Notes: generated by a model from the letters alone, not told the origin. A stretch of DNA of 64,000 nt from Raineyella fluvialis (GCF_009646095.1 NZ_CP045725.1:1550001-1614000); one strand, 5' to 3'. Counted from the stretch's first letter, positions 7,924 to 16,739 are shown. Program-made: numbers and translations.

Positions 7924-8196
7924 GCAGTCTCCCGCTTTGGAGGCTTGGTAGGCGGTCCCCTGACTTCAAACGGGGTGTTGGTCGCTGCTGGTCAAGACGC
8001 ATCGCTTCTTGCACGGTGAACAGTCCGCGCAGCACTGGTACCGCACTCGGGAGTGCCCGGGTGGCCCATGCGTGCAGCGCCGCTCGGGGTGGCGACTATT
8101 CCATGAAGTCGAAGAGCGTCCAGTCGACAGGCCGAGAACCGGAAAGGTCACCTTTTCGGCGATTTGTGCAAAGTAGGAGGCATCTCGACAGACGGC

Positions 8197-9573
8197 TCAG
8201 TGAGCCATATCCGTGAAACGGGAGTAGTGCCCCTGGAAGGCCACCGTCACGGTCTTCGTGGGCCCGTTTCGGTGCTTGGCCACGATGATGTCCGCTTCGC
8301 CGACGCGGTCGGAATCGTCCTTGTTGTAGTAGTCGTCGCGGTGAACGAGGATGATCACGTCGGCGTCCTGCTCCAGCGAGCCGGATTCACGCAGGTCGGA
8401 GACCGAGGGGCGCTTGTCGTCGCGCTTCTCCGAGTTACGGTTCAGCTGCGAGATGGCGATCACGGGTAGCTCGAGTTCCTTGGCCAGCAGCTTCATCTGC
8501 CGGGAAAACTCGGAGACCTCCAGCTGGCGGGACTCGACCTTCTTGCCGGAGCTCATCAGCTGCAGGTAGTCCAGCACGATCAGCTTGAGGTCGTGCTGCT
8601 GCTTGAGCCTTCTGGCCTTCGCGCGGATCTCCATCATGGTCATGTTGGGCGAATCGTCGACGAACAGCGGAGCCGACCCGATCAGGCTGGCCTTGCTGGA
8701 GACCCGGTCCCACTCGTCGCTCGACATGGTGCCCTGGCGCATGTGGGACAGCGGCACCGATGCCTCGGCCGAGAGCATGCGCATGGTGATCTCGGTCTGG
8801 CTCATCTCGAGCGAGAAGATGCAGGCGGTGAGCCCGTGCTTGATCGCGGCGGAGCGGCAGATGTCCAGACCCAGCGTCGACTTCCCCATGCCCGGGCGCG
8901 CCGCGATGATGATCATCTGCCCCGAATGCAGCCCTGTGGTCAGCTCGTCGAGTTCGGCGAAGCCGGTGGGGACGCCGCTCATCACGCCGCCCTGCGCCTC
9001 GATCAGCTCCATCTCGTCCATCGTGGGCTCGATCAGCATCTCGAGGGGCTTGTAGTCCTCGGTGGTCCGTCGATCGGCGATGGCGTACATGGTGGCCTGG
9101 GCCTCGTCGACGATGTCGTCGACGTCCCCCTCGGCGTTGTAGCCGAGCTGGGCGATCTTGATCGACGCCTGGACGAGGCGGCGCAGCACGGCCTTGTCCC
9201 GGACGATCTGGGCGTAGTAGCCGGCGTTCGCGGCGACGGCGACGGAGGCGACCAGGTCGTACAGGTACGTGTGTCCGCCGACGCGAGCGATCTCGCCGCG
9301 CTTGGTGAGCTGTTCGGCGACGGTGATGGCGTCAGCGGGTTCACCCAGGGAGTACAGGTGGACGATCGCGTCGTAGATGAGTTCGTGGGCGGGCTTGTAG
9401 AAGTCGTCGCTGCGGACGAGCTCGATCACCTCGGCGATGGCGTCCTTGGAGATCATCATGGCGCCGAGCACGCTCTGTTCGGCGATCAGGTCCTGCGGCG
9501 GTTGGCGGTCAGGTGCCGGACCGGGCTCCCGACGTTCGGTGTTCCAGGCGGATTCGAGCCCGACGACACCCAT
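8197..9573 (-). CDS. dnaB: Replicative DNA helicase DnaB
   Basis: The 458-residue protein is a full-length DnaB. The N-terminal helical domain begins PPQDLIAEQSVLGAMM; the RecA-like motor domain has Walker A ARPGMGKST near residue 220, Walker B LIVLDYLQLM, the R-finger/sensor region AISQLNRNSEKRDDKRPSVS, and SGSLEQDADVI. It unwinds DNA at the replication fork as a hexamer with DnaG. The chosen ATG at 9573 follows GAAGGGGGAGAC, an excellent ribosome binding site; an upstream in-frame ATG at 9606 lacks one. No inteins are present. The gap upstream holds DnaA boxes. Confidence 0.97.
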   Translation of the reverse strand: MGVVGLESAWNTERREPGPAPDRQPPQDLIAEQSVLGAMMISKDAIAEVIELVRSDDFYKPAHELIYDAIVHLYSLGEPADAITVAEQLTKRGEIARVGGHTYLYDLVASVAVAANAGYYAQIVRDKAVLRRLVQASIKIAQLGYNAEGDVDDIVDEAQATMYAIADRRTTEDYKPLEMLIEPTMDEMELIEAQGGVMSGVPTGFAELDELTTGLHSGQMIIIAARPGMGKSTLGLDICRSAAIKHGLTACIFSLEMSQTEITMRMLSAEASVPLSHMRQGTMSSDEWDRVSSKASLIGSAPLFVDDSPNMTMMEIRAKARRLKQQHDLKLIVLDYLQLMSSGKKVESRQLEVSEFSRQMKLLAKELELPVIAISQLNRNSEKRDDKRPSVSDLRESGSLEQDADVIILVHRDDYYNKDDSDRVGEADIIVAKHRNGPTKTVTVAFQGHYSRFTDMAH

Positions 9574-9797
9574 GTCTCCCCCTTCTGACGTTTCTCCCGC
9601 GGACATGACCGACCCTAGGTGCGGCCTCTGACACCGGGTCCCGTGCGCCGCTGAGGGCGTACGGGATGCTGTTCAGAGGCCCCTCCCGAACCCGCCGCTC
9701 GATGTCTCCGTGCCGTCTGCGGAGTCCTTCGGCGGCGGCCTCCGGAGGGCCGACGGAGCTCCACCGTAGACGCTTCCCGGGGACTCCGCCAGACGGG

Positions 9798-9819
9798 TTA
9801 TCCACAGGGGTGTGGATAT
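9798..9819. promoter_or_regulatory. Inverted pair of DnaA boxes
   Basis: TTATCCACA at 9798-9806 is a perfect DnaA box; TGTGGATAT at 9811-9819 is its inverted partner with eight of nine matches, separated by GGGG. The two form a near-perfect palindrome about 225 bp upstream of the dnaB start. DnaA bound here could control dnaB or csoR transcription. Confidence 0.65.
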
Positions 9820-10036
9820 CTGGGGGCGGCTTGTGGAGACCCTCCCTGTGTAGGGGGACAACTTGTGGACCGTCCCTGACCCCACCTGGTCAGACCACCA
9901 CGAAAGACGCTTTGACTAGGAGGGATGGACGGCTGTAACGGTGGAGAAATATCGTTCGTCGCGAATCATCAGACCAGATGCACCACTGGTCTGTGAGGTT
10001 GACAGGAAGCGTTCGCTGTGGCATTTCCACACGCGT

Positions 10037-10045
10037 TGTGTATAA
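10037..10045 (-). promoter_or_regulatory. DnaA box (TTATACACA on the minus strand)
   Basis: The plus strand reads TGTGTATAA, the exact complement of the TTATNCACA consensus. It sits about 220 bp from the palindromic pair at 9798. Two weaker TGTGGA matches lie between, near 9832 and 9863. Confidence 0.55.
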
Positions 10046-10210
10046 CTTGACAGCCCTCTCGGCGTCGATCTTCGCGTGACTACGGCGAACGGATCAAGAG
10101 ATGTCGAAGCTCTGCGGAGCCACTCCGCGAGGGTGTAGCGTGACTCCTCTTTGCCGGTGTCGGGTAGGCTGGGGCGTCGACTCGGAATGCGCGGACGGGG
10201 GTCCGTGGTG

Positions 10211-10225
10211 ATACCCGAAGGGCAT
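10211..10225. promoter_or_regulatory. Putative CsoR operator upstream of csoR
   Basis: ATACCCGAAGGGCAT is an imperfect palindrome with ATACCC and GGGCAT arms, ending 28 bp before the csoR start. CsoR-family repressors bind G/C-tract palindromes flanked by A/T, so this is a likely autoregulatory site. The same arms recur at 35850-35864 on the complementary strand. Confidence 0.6.
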
Positions 10226-10253
10226 CATGGGGGATGAACGGAGGAGGTTCACG

Positions 10254-10760
10254 ATGGAAGCCGAGGCCACTGTGTTCGAGGGGTCGTCGACCACCACGTC
10301 GACCGGGACGTCAGCCGCACCGGCCGCCTGCTGCGGCGGCGCCGGTGCCACTGCGATGACGCTCCACGCTCCCGCGGGTCACGTGCCGGCGTCGCTCGAG
10401 GACCGGCCGGAGGTCGATGACGCGCCGACCACCGATGGGGAGCATGCGGAGGGCGGCGCCTGCTGTGCCACCGACAATCCCTGGGGCTACGCCGACAACA
10501 AGCAGGACTACGTCCGCCGGCTGCGCCGGATCGAGGGCCAGGTCCGTGGCCTGCAGCGGATGGTCGACGAGGACCAGTACTGCATCGACATCCTGACCCA
10601 GATCTCGGCCGTCACCAAGGCCTTGGAGTCCACCGCGCTCCGCCTCCTCGACGAACACCTGTCGCACTGCGTCATGCACGCCATCGAGGCCGGTGGTGAG
10701 GAGGCCGAGCAGAAGCTCGCCGAGGCCTCCGCCGCCATCGCCCGCCTGGTGCGTTCCTGA
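10254..10760 (+). CDS. csoR: Copper-sensing repressor CsoR with a Cys-containing N-terminal extension
   Basis: The C-terminal 90 residues are a CsoR-family repressor (YVRRLRRIEGQVRGLQRMV, then ILTQISAVTKALES). The copper ligands are all present: Cys110, His135 and Cys139, the last two as HLSHC. CsoR represses copper-efflux genes and releases DNA on Cu(I) binding; the copper chaperone gene follows. The product is 168 residues against about 90-120 for typical CsoR, because of an 80-residue low-complexity leader with two Cys pairs (residues 26-27 and 70-71) and several His. The start at 10254 has GGAGGAGG in front, so the extension is probably translated. Confidence 0.88.
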   Translation: MEAEATVFEGSSTTTSTGTSAAPAACCGGAGATAMTLHAPAGHVPASLEDRPEVDDAPTTDGEHAEGGACCATDNPWGYADNKQDYVRRLRRIEGQVRGLQRMVDEDQYCIDILTQISAVTKALESTALRLLDEHLSHCVMHAIEAGGEEAEQKLAEASAAIARLVRS

Positions 10761-10923
10761 CGCCTGCGCATGGCCTGACACCGGTATGCGCGGTCCCGAC
10801 GGCCCTACGCGTGGTCCCGATACCGGTACGGACGCGGCCCGCTGTCAGCCACCCGGCGTACGCTTCTCTGCAGCAATCCACCGCCGGGGTGAGCGCCCCG
10901 GGTCGAGTCCCAGGAGGACCTCC

Positions 10924-11133
10924 ATGGCCACCACCGCCTACACCGTCTCCGGCATGACCTGCGACCACTGCGTCGCCTCGGTGACCGAGGAGGTCGGCGC
11001 CGTCGAGGGCGTCACCGGTGTCGACGTCACCCTGGAGTCCGGCCGGATGGTCGTCACCTCCGACGCCGAGATCGCGTTCGAGAGCATCGCCGCTGCCGTG
11101 GACGAGGCCGGCTACTCGGTCGTCCCCGCCTGA
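10924..11133 (+). CDS. copZ: Heavy-metal-associated domain protein, CopZ-type copper chaperone
   Basis: The 69-residue protein is one HMA domain with the metal-binding motif MTCDHC (Cys13 and Cys16) and the usual beta-alpha-beta-beta-alpha-beta pattern. It would carry Cu(I) in the cytoplasm to an exporter. It follows csoR by 163 bp on the same strand and has a strong AGGAGG site 5-10 bp before the ATG. The expected partner, a copper P-type ATPase gene, is not in this window. Confidence 0.9.
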   Translation: MATTAYTVSGMTCDHCVASVTEEVGAVEGVTGVDVTLESGRMVVTSDAEIAFESIAAAVDEAGYSVVPA

Positions 11134-11164
11134 TCCCTGACCGTCGCTATCGGCCCCCGACCAC

Positions 11165-11812
11165 TCAGTTGGGGGAGTCGCTGATGTTGCGACGGAACGG
11201 CAGTGAGTGCGTGGCCCGGATCAGCACAGCCTCGCGCCGCAGCCGGTCCCGTGCCGCCAGCAGGCGGGCTTCGGTGGTCGGTGCGGCGAGCAGTTCCTGC
11301 TGGTCCGGGATGCTGAGCGGGACGAGCGCCCCCACCGTGTAGGCGAGTTCGTCCGGATCGTCGGGGAGCGGCGGGATCTCCCCGTTCAGGGCCGTGGCGT
11401 ACGTCTCCAGCGCGCGGCGCACCTCGGCGGCGTGGTCGCGGACGCGCTCCATGTCACCGCGTTCCTCCGGCAGCTTCGTCACCAGCCCGATGGCGTACGG
11501 CGATTCGGCGGCCGCGTCGACGCCGTCCAGCCGGAACCGCCAACTGCCCAGCACCCGGATGACGAACCGCTCCCCGAGCGAGCGTACGGACGCCAGTCGT
11601 GCGGCACACCCCACCCGGTGCACGCTGTGCACCTGGCGCGCGCCGATCTCGGAGCCCTCCCGGATCGCCACCACGCCGAACTCACGATCCTCGGGCTCCA
11701 CCTCGGAGAGGTCCTCCAGGAGCTGCAGGTAGCGCGGTTCGAAGACCTGCAACTGCAGGGGCATCCCCGGGAAGAGCACCACGCCCAGGGGGAAGAGCGG
11801 CAGTCGCCTCAT
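11165..11812 (-). CDS. LON peptidase substrate-binding domain protein
   Basis: This 215-residue protein starts [20 protein letters not shown] and continues with [12 protein letters not shown], the hallmark of the Lon N-terminal domain (PF02190) as a stand-alone protein. The ATPase and protease domains of Lon are absent, which is normal for this family. Its role is unknown; substrate recognition is presumed from homology. Its start overlaps the stop of the upstream MTH1187-type gene by four bases (ATGA), so the two are translationally coupled. Confidence 0.88.
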   Translation of the reverse strand: MRRLPLFPLGVVLFPGMPLQLQVFEPRYLQLLEDLSEVEPEDREFGVVAIREGSEIGARQVHSVHRVGCAARLASVRSLGERFVIRVLGSWRFRLDGVDAAAESPYAIGLVTKLPEERGDMERVRDHAAEVRRALETYATALNGEIPPLPDDPDELAYTVGALVPLSIPDQQELLAAPTTEARLLAARDRLRREAVLIRATHSLPFRRNISDSPN

Positions 11813-12162
11813 GAACCGCCCCCTCCGCTGCCCGCCCCGGCGGTCTGGGCGGCGGGGGCGTCCGCCGTCAGGGTGGCCTCGACCCGGGCGACCTTGCCGG
11901 TGATCTCCCCGGTGTGGCCGGGCCGGATGTCGGCCTTGAGCACCAGCGACACGCGGGGCCCGTACGCCCCGACAGCCTCGGTGGCGCGCTTGATCACGTC
12001 CATCACCTCGTCCCAGTCACCCTCGAGGGTGGTGAACATGGAATCGGTGCGGTTCGGTAGGCCGGACTCGCGGACGACGCGCACGGCGGCGGCGACGGCC
12101 TCATGCATCGAGGCGTCGGGGTTGTCCCCGCCGGAAGGGGCTACGGAGAAAGCGACGAGCAT
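11809..12162 (-). CDS. MTH1187/YkoF-type thiamine-binding domain protein (DUF77)
   Basis: The product has 117 residues. [11 protein letters not shown] at the start and the later [13 protein letters not shown] and [15 protein letters not shown] are typical of the MTH1187 family, small ferredoxin-fold proteins reported to bind thiamine or related pyrimidines. The last 20 residues are Ala/Gly-rich and not part of the fold. The gene lies 28 bp downstream of the phenol hydroxylase reductase gene and may be read through from that operon, but a functional link is not obvious. Confidence 0.8.
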   Translation of the reverse strand: MLVAFSVAPSGGDNPDASMHEAVAAAVRVVRESGLPNRTDSMFTTLEGDWDEVMDVIKRATEAVGAYGPRVSLVLKADIRPGHTGEITGKVARVEATLTADAPAAQTAGAGSGGGGS

Positions 12163-12190
12163 GCCACCACCGTAGTCATTCCGGGCCCGG

Positions 12191-13252
12191 TCAGCGCTTG
12201 ATCAGTGGAGAGCCGACCCCCTTCTGCTTGTCGCCCTCGTTGAAGAAGTCCTCGTGGAAGATGTCGCGCGGGAACAGCCTCCGGCTCATGAACGACTTGA
12301 GGCAGCCCTCCACCATCGCCGGTGATCCGCACATGTAGCCCTGGTAGCCGGTGAGCTTGTCGAAGTCCTCCTCCATCGCGGTGCTGACGAAGCCGGCGCG
12401 GTAGCCCTCCGGCGGCTCCTCGGCGGAGACGCACGGGTGGAAGGTGAACTGGTCGGGGTACTCCTCCTCCATCGCGCGGAAGACATCGACGTCGTAGAGG
12501 TCGGCCACGGTCCGGCCGCCCGCGTAGAGGGTGATGTGGCCGTCGTACGCCTCGTCGAGCAGGGCGTGCTTGACCATCGACGCCAGCGGTGCGAGGCCGG
12601 TGCCCCCGCCGAGCATGACGACGGGCTTCTCCTCCTCCCAGGTGCGCAGCACGAAGCGTCCGTACGGTCCGGAGAGCTGGACGCTGTCACCGAGGGCGGC
12701 GTCCTTGAACAGCCAGCCGTCGGTGGCGACACCGCCGGGGACGTTGCGGACCTGGAACTCGATGATCCGGTTCTCGCTCGGCGAGTTGGCCATCGACCAG
12801 GTGCGGTCGATCCCGTCGGTGCCCGGGACGATCACCCGCATGTACTGGCCGGCGTTGAAGTGCAGGTCCCGATCCAGCTCGATCCGCAACCGCTTGATGT
12901 CGTGGGCGATGTCGGACAGCTCGACGATCGTGCCGGTGAAGTCCTCGACCGGGTGGATCTCCAACTCCTCGTCGACATCGATGTCGGCCTCGATCGTCAC
13001 GTCGGTCTGCGGGCGGGCGCAGCAGGTCAGCGTCTTGCCCTCCTCGCGCTCGAAGTCCATCAGCGCGAAGCTCGACGCCTCGCCGTGGTCGACGTCGCCA
13101 TCGAGGACCTCCACCTTGCAGGTGGCGCAGGTGCCGTGGGTGCAGGAGTGCGGCAACCAGACACCGGCCCGCAGGCAGGCCTCGAGGATGGTCTGGTCGT
13201 CGGCGACCTCGACCTCGCGGCCGAGGGGTTCAACGGTGACGGTGTGGCTCAT
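12191..13252 (-). CDS. dmpP: Phenol hydroxylase reductase component (DmpP-like)
   Basis: The 353-residue protein passes electrons from NAD(P)H to the diiron hydroxylase. The N-terminal plant-type 2Fe-2S ferredoxin domain has Cys37, Cys42 and Cys45 (CTHGTCATC) and Cys77. The FAD-binding domain has [11 protein letters not shown] and the NAD-binding domain [12 protein letters not shown], ending with the conserved [10 protein letters not shown]. Length and order match DmpP and related reductases. It is the last gene of the phenol hydroxylase operon, 99 bp after the preceding subunit gene, with a strong hairpin in that gap. A propane or toluene monooxygenase reductase would look similar; the neighbours decide for phenol hydroxylase. 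Confidence 0.93.
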   Translation of the reverse strand: MSHTVTVEPLGREVEVADDQTILEACLRAGVWLPHSCTHGTCATCKVEVLDGDVDHGEASSFALMDFEREEGKTLTCCARPQTDVTIEADIDVDEELEIHPVEDFTGTIVELSDIAHDIKRLRIELDRDLHFNAGQYMRVIVPGTDGIDRTWSMANSPSENRIIEFQVRNVPGGVATDGWLFKDAALGDSVQLSGPYGRFVLRTWEEEKPVVMLGGGTGLAPLASMVKHALLDEAYDGHITLYAGGRTVADLYDVDVFRAMEEEYPDQFTFHPCVSAEEPPEGYRAGFVSTAMEEDFDKLTGYQGYMCGSPAMVEGCLKSFMSRRLFPRDIFHEDFFNEGDKQKGVGSPLIKR

Positions 13253-13309
13253 GGTCCCAGGGTTCTCTCTGTACGGGGGTGGCGTGGCGGGGGAGACGGC
13301 GTGGCGTAC

Positions 13310-13342
13310 GGGGAGGGGCCGGGGCGGACCCGGCCCCTCCCC
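13310..13342 (-). promoter_or_regulatory. Strong hairpin between hydroxylase subunit and reductase genes
   Basis: GGGGAGGGGCCGGG (13310-13323) and CCCGGCCCCTCCCC (13329-13342) form a perfect 14-bp stem with a 5-base loop. No T-run follows in either direction, so it is more likely an attenuator, an mRNA-processing boundary or a stabilising 3' structure than a full terminator. It could set the reductase level below that of the oxygenase. Confidence 0.7.
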
Positions 13343-13351
13343 GTGGACCGG

Positions 13352-13675
13352 TCAGGCCCGGGCGAAGCCCAGGGTGTTCTTGTGCTGGACGCCCAACTCG
13401 TCGAGGGTCTTGTCGTCCTGCGGAGTGAAGGCGTCGTCGACCAGCGTCCAGGCGTAGGTCTCCTCACCCGTCATGTGCGGGTTGGCGGAGACGAACGGGA
13501 GGAACTGGGTCTGGTAGAAGTCCTTCCAGGTCATCGCCTTCGGCACGCGGACGGTGGCCGCGGCGGCGAACCAGCGGTCGTCCTTCTGCCAGAGGTGGAC
13601 CAGGATGTCGTCGCCGTAGAGCGCCTGGGCCGACCGGGACGGGTAGCTGTAGTCGTAGAGAGCGTTGATCGCCAT
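13352..13675 (-). CDS. dmpO: Phenol hydroxylase subunit P4 (DmpO-like)
   Basis: The 107-residue protein begins MAINALYDYSYPSRSAQALY and has the DDRWFAAAATVRVP segment typical of DmpO, the gamma subunit of the phenol hydroxylase oxygenase. It stabilises the alpha-beta-gamma hydroxylase and has no cofactor of its own. The start lies two bases after the stop of the large subunit gene. Length is close to the 110-120 residues of characterised P4 proteins. Confidence 0.88.
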   Translation of the reverse strand: MAINALYDYSYPSRSAQALYGDDILVHLWQKDDRWFAAAATVRVPKAMTWKDFYQTQFLPFVSANPHMTGEETYAWTLVDDAFTPQDDKTLDELGVQHKNTLGFARA

Positions 13676-13677
13676 CG

Positions 13678-15252
13678 TCAGGCGTCCTTTCCGAGCTTGT
13701 CCTCGATCTGGTGGTGCCACTTCTGCCAGTTCTGGTCGTCGACGCCGCCGACGAACTCCCCGGAGTCGCCCTCCTGGTAGCCGTACCAGGCCAGCACGTC
13801 CGGGATGGTCGGGCCGCCGCAGTTGCCCTGGTAGATCTGGTGGACGGGCAACCAGGCCTGGCGGTACTTCTCCGGCTCGCGGTCGAAGATCCACTTGCAG
13901 GCCTCGGAGCAGAAGTTGTAGTGCTCCCCCTCGTGGTCGGAGTGGAACTGGGCGATGTGTTCGGAGTCGTGGTTGACCTTGAACGTCATCGGGACCTGAC
14001 AGATCTGGCAGAGCTCCGGCAGGCCGGGGAAGGTGAAGCGCTTGCCCTCCTCGTCGAGGGTGCGCATCTCCTCCCACTTCGCGCGGTACTCCTGGTCAAA
14101 GGTGTCCGGGTAGGCCTGGGAGAGCCAGTCCAGGTGCTCGGCGTCGGGCACGGTGGTGGTGAAGTTCGCGGCGTGGCTGAACTGGTAGAGGGTGTCGTAC
14201 AGCCAGTGCGACAGGTGCTCCTTCTCCCAGATCGCCTGCTCGACGTGCTTCGGGGGGCGGATGCCGTAGAGGGCGAGGTCCGGGAAGAGGCCACCCATCA
14301 TCTGCTGCTCGAAGTAGAGCTCGAAGGCCTCCTTCCAGCTCATCACCGGCCGCGGCAGCATGTAGTCGAGCATCGCGGCGACGAGGCCGGTGACGCGGTA
14401 GCCGCGCCAGAACCACTTGTCCACCCACTCCTGGACGATCGGCACGTTGGCCTCGTCCTGCTCGAGGATGAACTTGATCGCCTCGAGGCCCAGCGTCATG
14501 TGACGGGACTCGTCGGACTGGGCGGAGAAGCCGAAGGTCATCGTCGGCAGGTCGCCGTTGAAGCTGGCGGCCGACATGAATGGCACGAACAGCAGGTTCG
14601 TCAGCAGGTACTCGAACGAGAAGCCGATGGCGATGAGGAACTCGAACGGGCCGGCCGACAGGGCGTCGTCGAAGTACGACTTGGTCACCGACAGGTACCA
14701 GACCCGGTCGTGCTGCTGCAGGAAGTTGTGGAAGCCCGTGTAGAACTTGTTGTAGTTCGACAGGGTGTGGATCTCGGTCTGCGCGTGGCGCATCTCGTCG
14801 ACCGACTGGCACAGCGCCGCGAAGCGCGGGCCCGGCCCGTTGAACTGCCGGGCGAGGTACGCGAAGTGGCGGTTGGCCTGGTACTCCAGCGGGGTGACGC
14901 CGCCGAGGAAGATCTTCATCGCGTTCAGGTAGCTGGCGTCCGCGAGGGTGAGGTGGCCCTGGCCCTGCGCGAACCCGTCGAGCACGGAGTAGAGGCGCTT
15001 GTCCTTCTCCGCCTGGTAGCGGTAGTACGCGTCGACGGTCAGCCGGAACGGGTCGTCCCACTTGGACCAGTCGTGGATCTTGATGCCCTCGTACTTCGTG
15101 TGCGGGTACATCTCGTCCTCGGAGACGTACGTCGGCTCCCAGTCGAGGTCGCGGGTCAGCGCGCTGTAGCGCGCCTTCATCGAGAGCTTCTTGGGCTTGG
15201 CCGTCTTCGCGGCCGGGCTCGGAGCGGCGGTGTTCGGAGTCGTGGCGGTCAT
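13678..15252 (-). CDS. dmpN: Phenol hydroxylase diiron oxygenase large subunit P3 (DmpN-like)
   Basis: This 524-residue protein is the catalytic subunit that hydroxylates phenol to catechol with O2. Two DExRH motifs, DEMRH at 152-156 and DESRH at 247-251, supply diiron ligands. Long stretches match DmpN as I recall it: LTRDLDWEPTY, GIKIHDW, YRYQAEK, GPFEFL, TFGFSAQSDESRHMTLGLE and AWLPVHQIYQGNC. A YHS-type Cys domain (CQICQVPM and FCSEACKWIF) follows near residue 430. The ATG at 15252 starts an Ala/Pro/Lys-rich leader before the conserved region. It overlaps or abuts its neighbours by a few bases, so the subunits are co-translated. Confidence 0.95.
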   Translation of the reverse strand: MTATTPNTAAPSPAAKTAKPKKLSMKARYSALTRDLDWEPTYVSEDEMYPHTKYEGIKIHDWSKWDDPFRLTVDAYYRYQAEKDKRLYSVLDGFAQGQGHLTLADASYLNAMKIFLGGVTPLEYQANRHFAYLARQFNGPGPRFAALCQSVDEMRHAQTEIHTLSNYNKFYTGFHNFLQQHDRVWYLSVTKSYFDDALSAGPFEFLIAIGFSFEYLLTNLLFVPFMSAASFNGDLPTMTFGFSAQSDESRHMTLGLEAIKFILEQDEANVPIVQEWVDKWFWRGYRVTGLVAAMLDYMLPRPVMSWKEAFELYFEQQMMGGLFPDLALYGIRPPKHVEQAIWEKEHLSHWLYDTLYQFSHAANFTTTVPDAEHLDWLSQAYPDTFDQEYRAKWEEMRTLDEEGKRFTFPGLPELCQICQVPMTFKVNHDSEHIAQFHSDHEGEHYNFCSEACKWIFDREPEKYRQAWLPVHQIYQGNCGGPTIPDVLAWYGYQEGDSGEFVGGVDDQNWQKWHHQIEDKLGKDA

Positions 15253-15254
15253 TG

Positions 15255-15578
15255 TCAGTCCTCGTCTTCTTCGTCGTCCTCGACCCGGGGACCCCAGGAG
15301 ATGACGATGCGGTCCTCGTCCCACTCCGAGATGTTGCCGGAGAGGGTGATGATGGCCATCTGGAACTCGTGGGTCTCCCACGTGCGGCCGAGTTGGGCCT
15401 CGACACTTTCGCGGTTGATCTGCAGCCGGCCCGGGGCCTGGAGCTTCACCACGCCGGGGAAGTGGTTGATCACCAGGTCGGCGTTGTCGGCCTCGATGGC
15501 AGTGATCAGCGCGCGGTTGTTCTCGGTCTCCTGCAGGTCGACGCTGACCGGCCGGGCGTCCAGGATCTTCTCGGTCAT
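15255..15578 (-). CDS. dmpM: Phenol hydroxylase regulatory/coupling protein P2 (MmoB/DmpM family)
   Basis: The 107-residue protein contains RALITAIEADNADLVINHFP and FQMAIITLSGNISEWDEDRI, characteristic of the MmoB/DmpM effector proteins. These cofactor-free proteins bind the hydroxylase and tune its access to O2 and electrons. An acidic tail of about eight residues (VEDDEEDED) extends beyond the usual fold. The gene sits between the beta and alpha hydroxylase subunit genes with 1-2 bp gaps. Confidence 0.92.
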   Translation of the reverse strand: MTEKILDARPVSVDLQETENNRALITAIEADNADLVINHFPGVVKLQAPGRLQINRESVEAQLGRTWETHEFQMAIITLSGNISEWDEDRIVISWGPRVEDDEEDED

Positions 15579-15579
15579 C

Positions 15580-16638
15580 TCAGGCTCCCTGGGTCTGGTC
15601 GAGCACGGGCTGGTCGAGCACGGTCTGGTTGATCTCGAGGCCGAGGGCGCGGAACTTCTCCGCGACCGCGGCGGCGTGCGTACGCACGGCGGCCACGGAG
15701 TCGGTCCCGGCGAGCGCGTCCGCCTGCGCGGCGACCTTCTCGACCGCGGCCAGGGCCTGCGGCAGCCAGGTGTTCACCGCGGCGGCGATGGCGGCCTTGT
15801 TGGTTGCGCCGTACTGCTCGTCGGCGATCCACTCCTTGTACAGCGGGTCGAGCCACTTGCGGTGCTCGCTCCACCAGGTGCCGATGTGCTGGGCCAGCAG
15901 GGAGTAGGCGCCCGCACCGAAGAGGATGGCCTCCTCGTCGAGGTGGCGGTACACCAGCGCGTCGAGCAGCTCGTCGACGACGTCGAGGCCGATCACGCCG
16001 ACCGCCCAGTCCTGTTCGACCAGCAGCTTCTCCTCGACCTCGCGCAGGCCCTGGAGGTGCGGGGCATCCATCCACAGGGCCTTGGCCGACTTGAGCACGC
16101 TCGCGGTCTCCCCGCCGAGGGCGATGCCGACGCGGGAGATCAGCTGGGCGTTGCCGATGCGGTCGAAGCTCTCGTAGCTGCAGCACTGGGCGATGGTCGC
16201 CCCGTAGCTGAACCGGCAGGCGTTCGAGTAGAGCATCTGGGCACCGGACTCGAAGTGGCGCAGCGGGATGATCACCTGGGCGATCAGCTGCTGCCAGTTC
16301 TCCGGCGTACGCTCCAGCAGGCCGTGGTCGGTGACGTAGTCGAGGGTCTTGCCGAAGGCCTCGTGCATCGCGGCCCGATTGGTGACGTACGGCGTGTAGT
16401 AGTACTGCCGCGGGTCGGTGTAGGAGTACGGGTCGGTCAGCTTGAGGGCGCTGTAGTCCGGGTCGTAGAGCTCACGCTCGGAGTCCCAGGTCGGGCGGTA
16501 GTGGAAGTTCTCGGTCGGCTGGAGGCCGATGGTCCCCTCCTGGTAGCGGGTGGCGGGCTTGTCGCCGTAGCGCTCGATCAGTGGCGTGAAAGTCTGGCGA
16601 AGCGGCTCGATGACCTGGGTCTTCAGCTCGTACTGCAC
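15580..16638 (-). CDS. dmpL: Phenol hydroxylase oxygenase beta subunit P1 (DmpL-like)
   Basis: The 352-residue protein has the all-helical fold signature of the non-catalytic beta subunit of soluble diiron monooxygenases: LKTQVIEPLRQTF at the start, IIPLRHFESGAQML, and CSYESFDRIGNAQLISR, with no diiron ligands. It pairs with the large subunit. The start is a GTG at 16638 preceded by GGAAGGAGG; no ATG is near. The last 15 residues contain a duplicated LDQPVLDQ. DmpL is about 330 residues, so the length fits. Confidence 0.92.
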   Translation of the reverse strand: MQYELKTQVIEPLRQTFTPLIERYGDKPATRYQEGTIGLQPTENFHYRPTWDSERELYDPDYSALKLTDPYSYTDPRQYYYTPYVTNRAAMHEAFGKTLDYVTDHGLLERTPENWQQLIAQVIIPLRHFESGAQMLYSNACRFSYGATIAQCCSYESFDRIGNAQLISRVGIALGGETASVLKSAKALWMDAPHLQGLREVEEKLLVEQDWAVGVIGLDVVDELLDALVYRHLDEEAILFGAGAYSLLAQHIGTWWSEHRKWLDPLYKEWIADEQYGATNKAAIAAAVNTWLPQALAAVEKVAAQADALAGTDSVAAVRTHAAAVAEKFRALGLEINQTVLDQPVLDQTQGA

Positions 16639-16739
16639 GTGACTGACCTCCTTCCTGTGGTTGCCGGTCGTCGTTGACCGGACATCTGGGGGTGCGGCGC
16701 GCCGAGGGGCGTACGCCGGGGGTGGGCGCGGGGCCCGGT

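Larger units (their letters stand above)
9574..10253. other. 680-bp intergenic region with DnaA boxes between dnaB and csoR
   Basis: No convincing gene is visible. The region is divergent promoter space for dnaB (minus) and csoR (plus). It contains an inverted pair of DnaA-box-like 9-mers, a further perfect DnaA box in the opposite direction and a CsoR-type operator (each listed separately). TTGACA occurs at 9999-10004 and again near 10047, but no good -10 element follows either at the standard distance. Confidence 0.6.

Noticed and set aside
9574..10253. Chromosomal oriC
   Set aside because: There are too few DnaA boxes, no AT-rich unwinding element and no dnaA or dnaN beside it.
12191..13252. 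Propane or toluene monooxygenase reductase in place of a phenol hydroxylase reductase
   Set aside because: The reductase alone could fit, but the large subunit follows DmpN closely, including the YHS-type domain and the P4 subunit that the other systems lack.
13711..16677. A 988-codon plus-strand open frame opposite the phenol hydroxylase genes
   Set aside because: It is antisense to five well-conserved subunit genes and has Val/Leu/Gly/Arg-rich composition without any motif; long antisense frames are common in GC-rich DNA.
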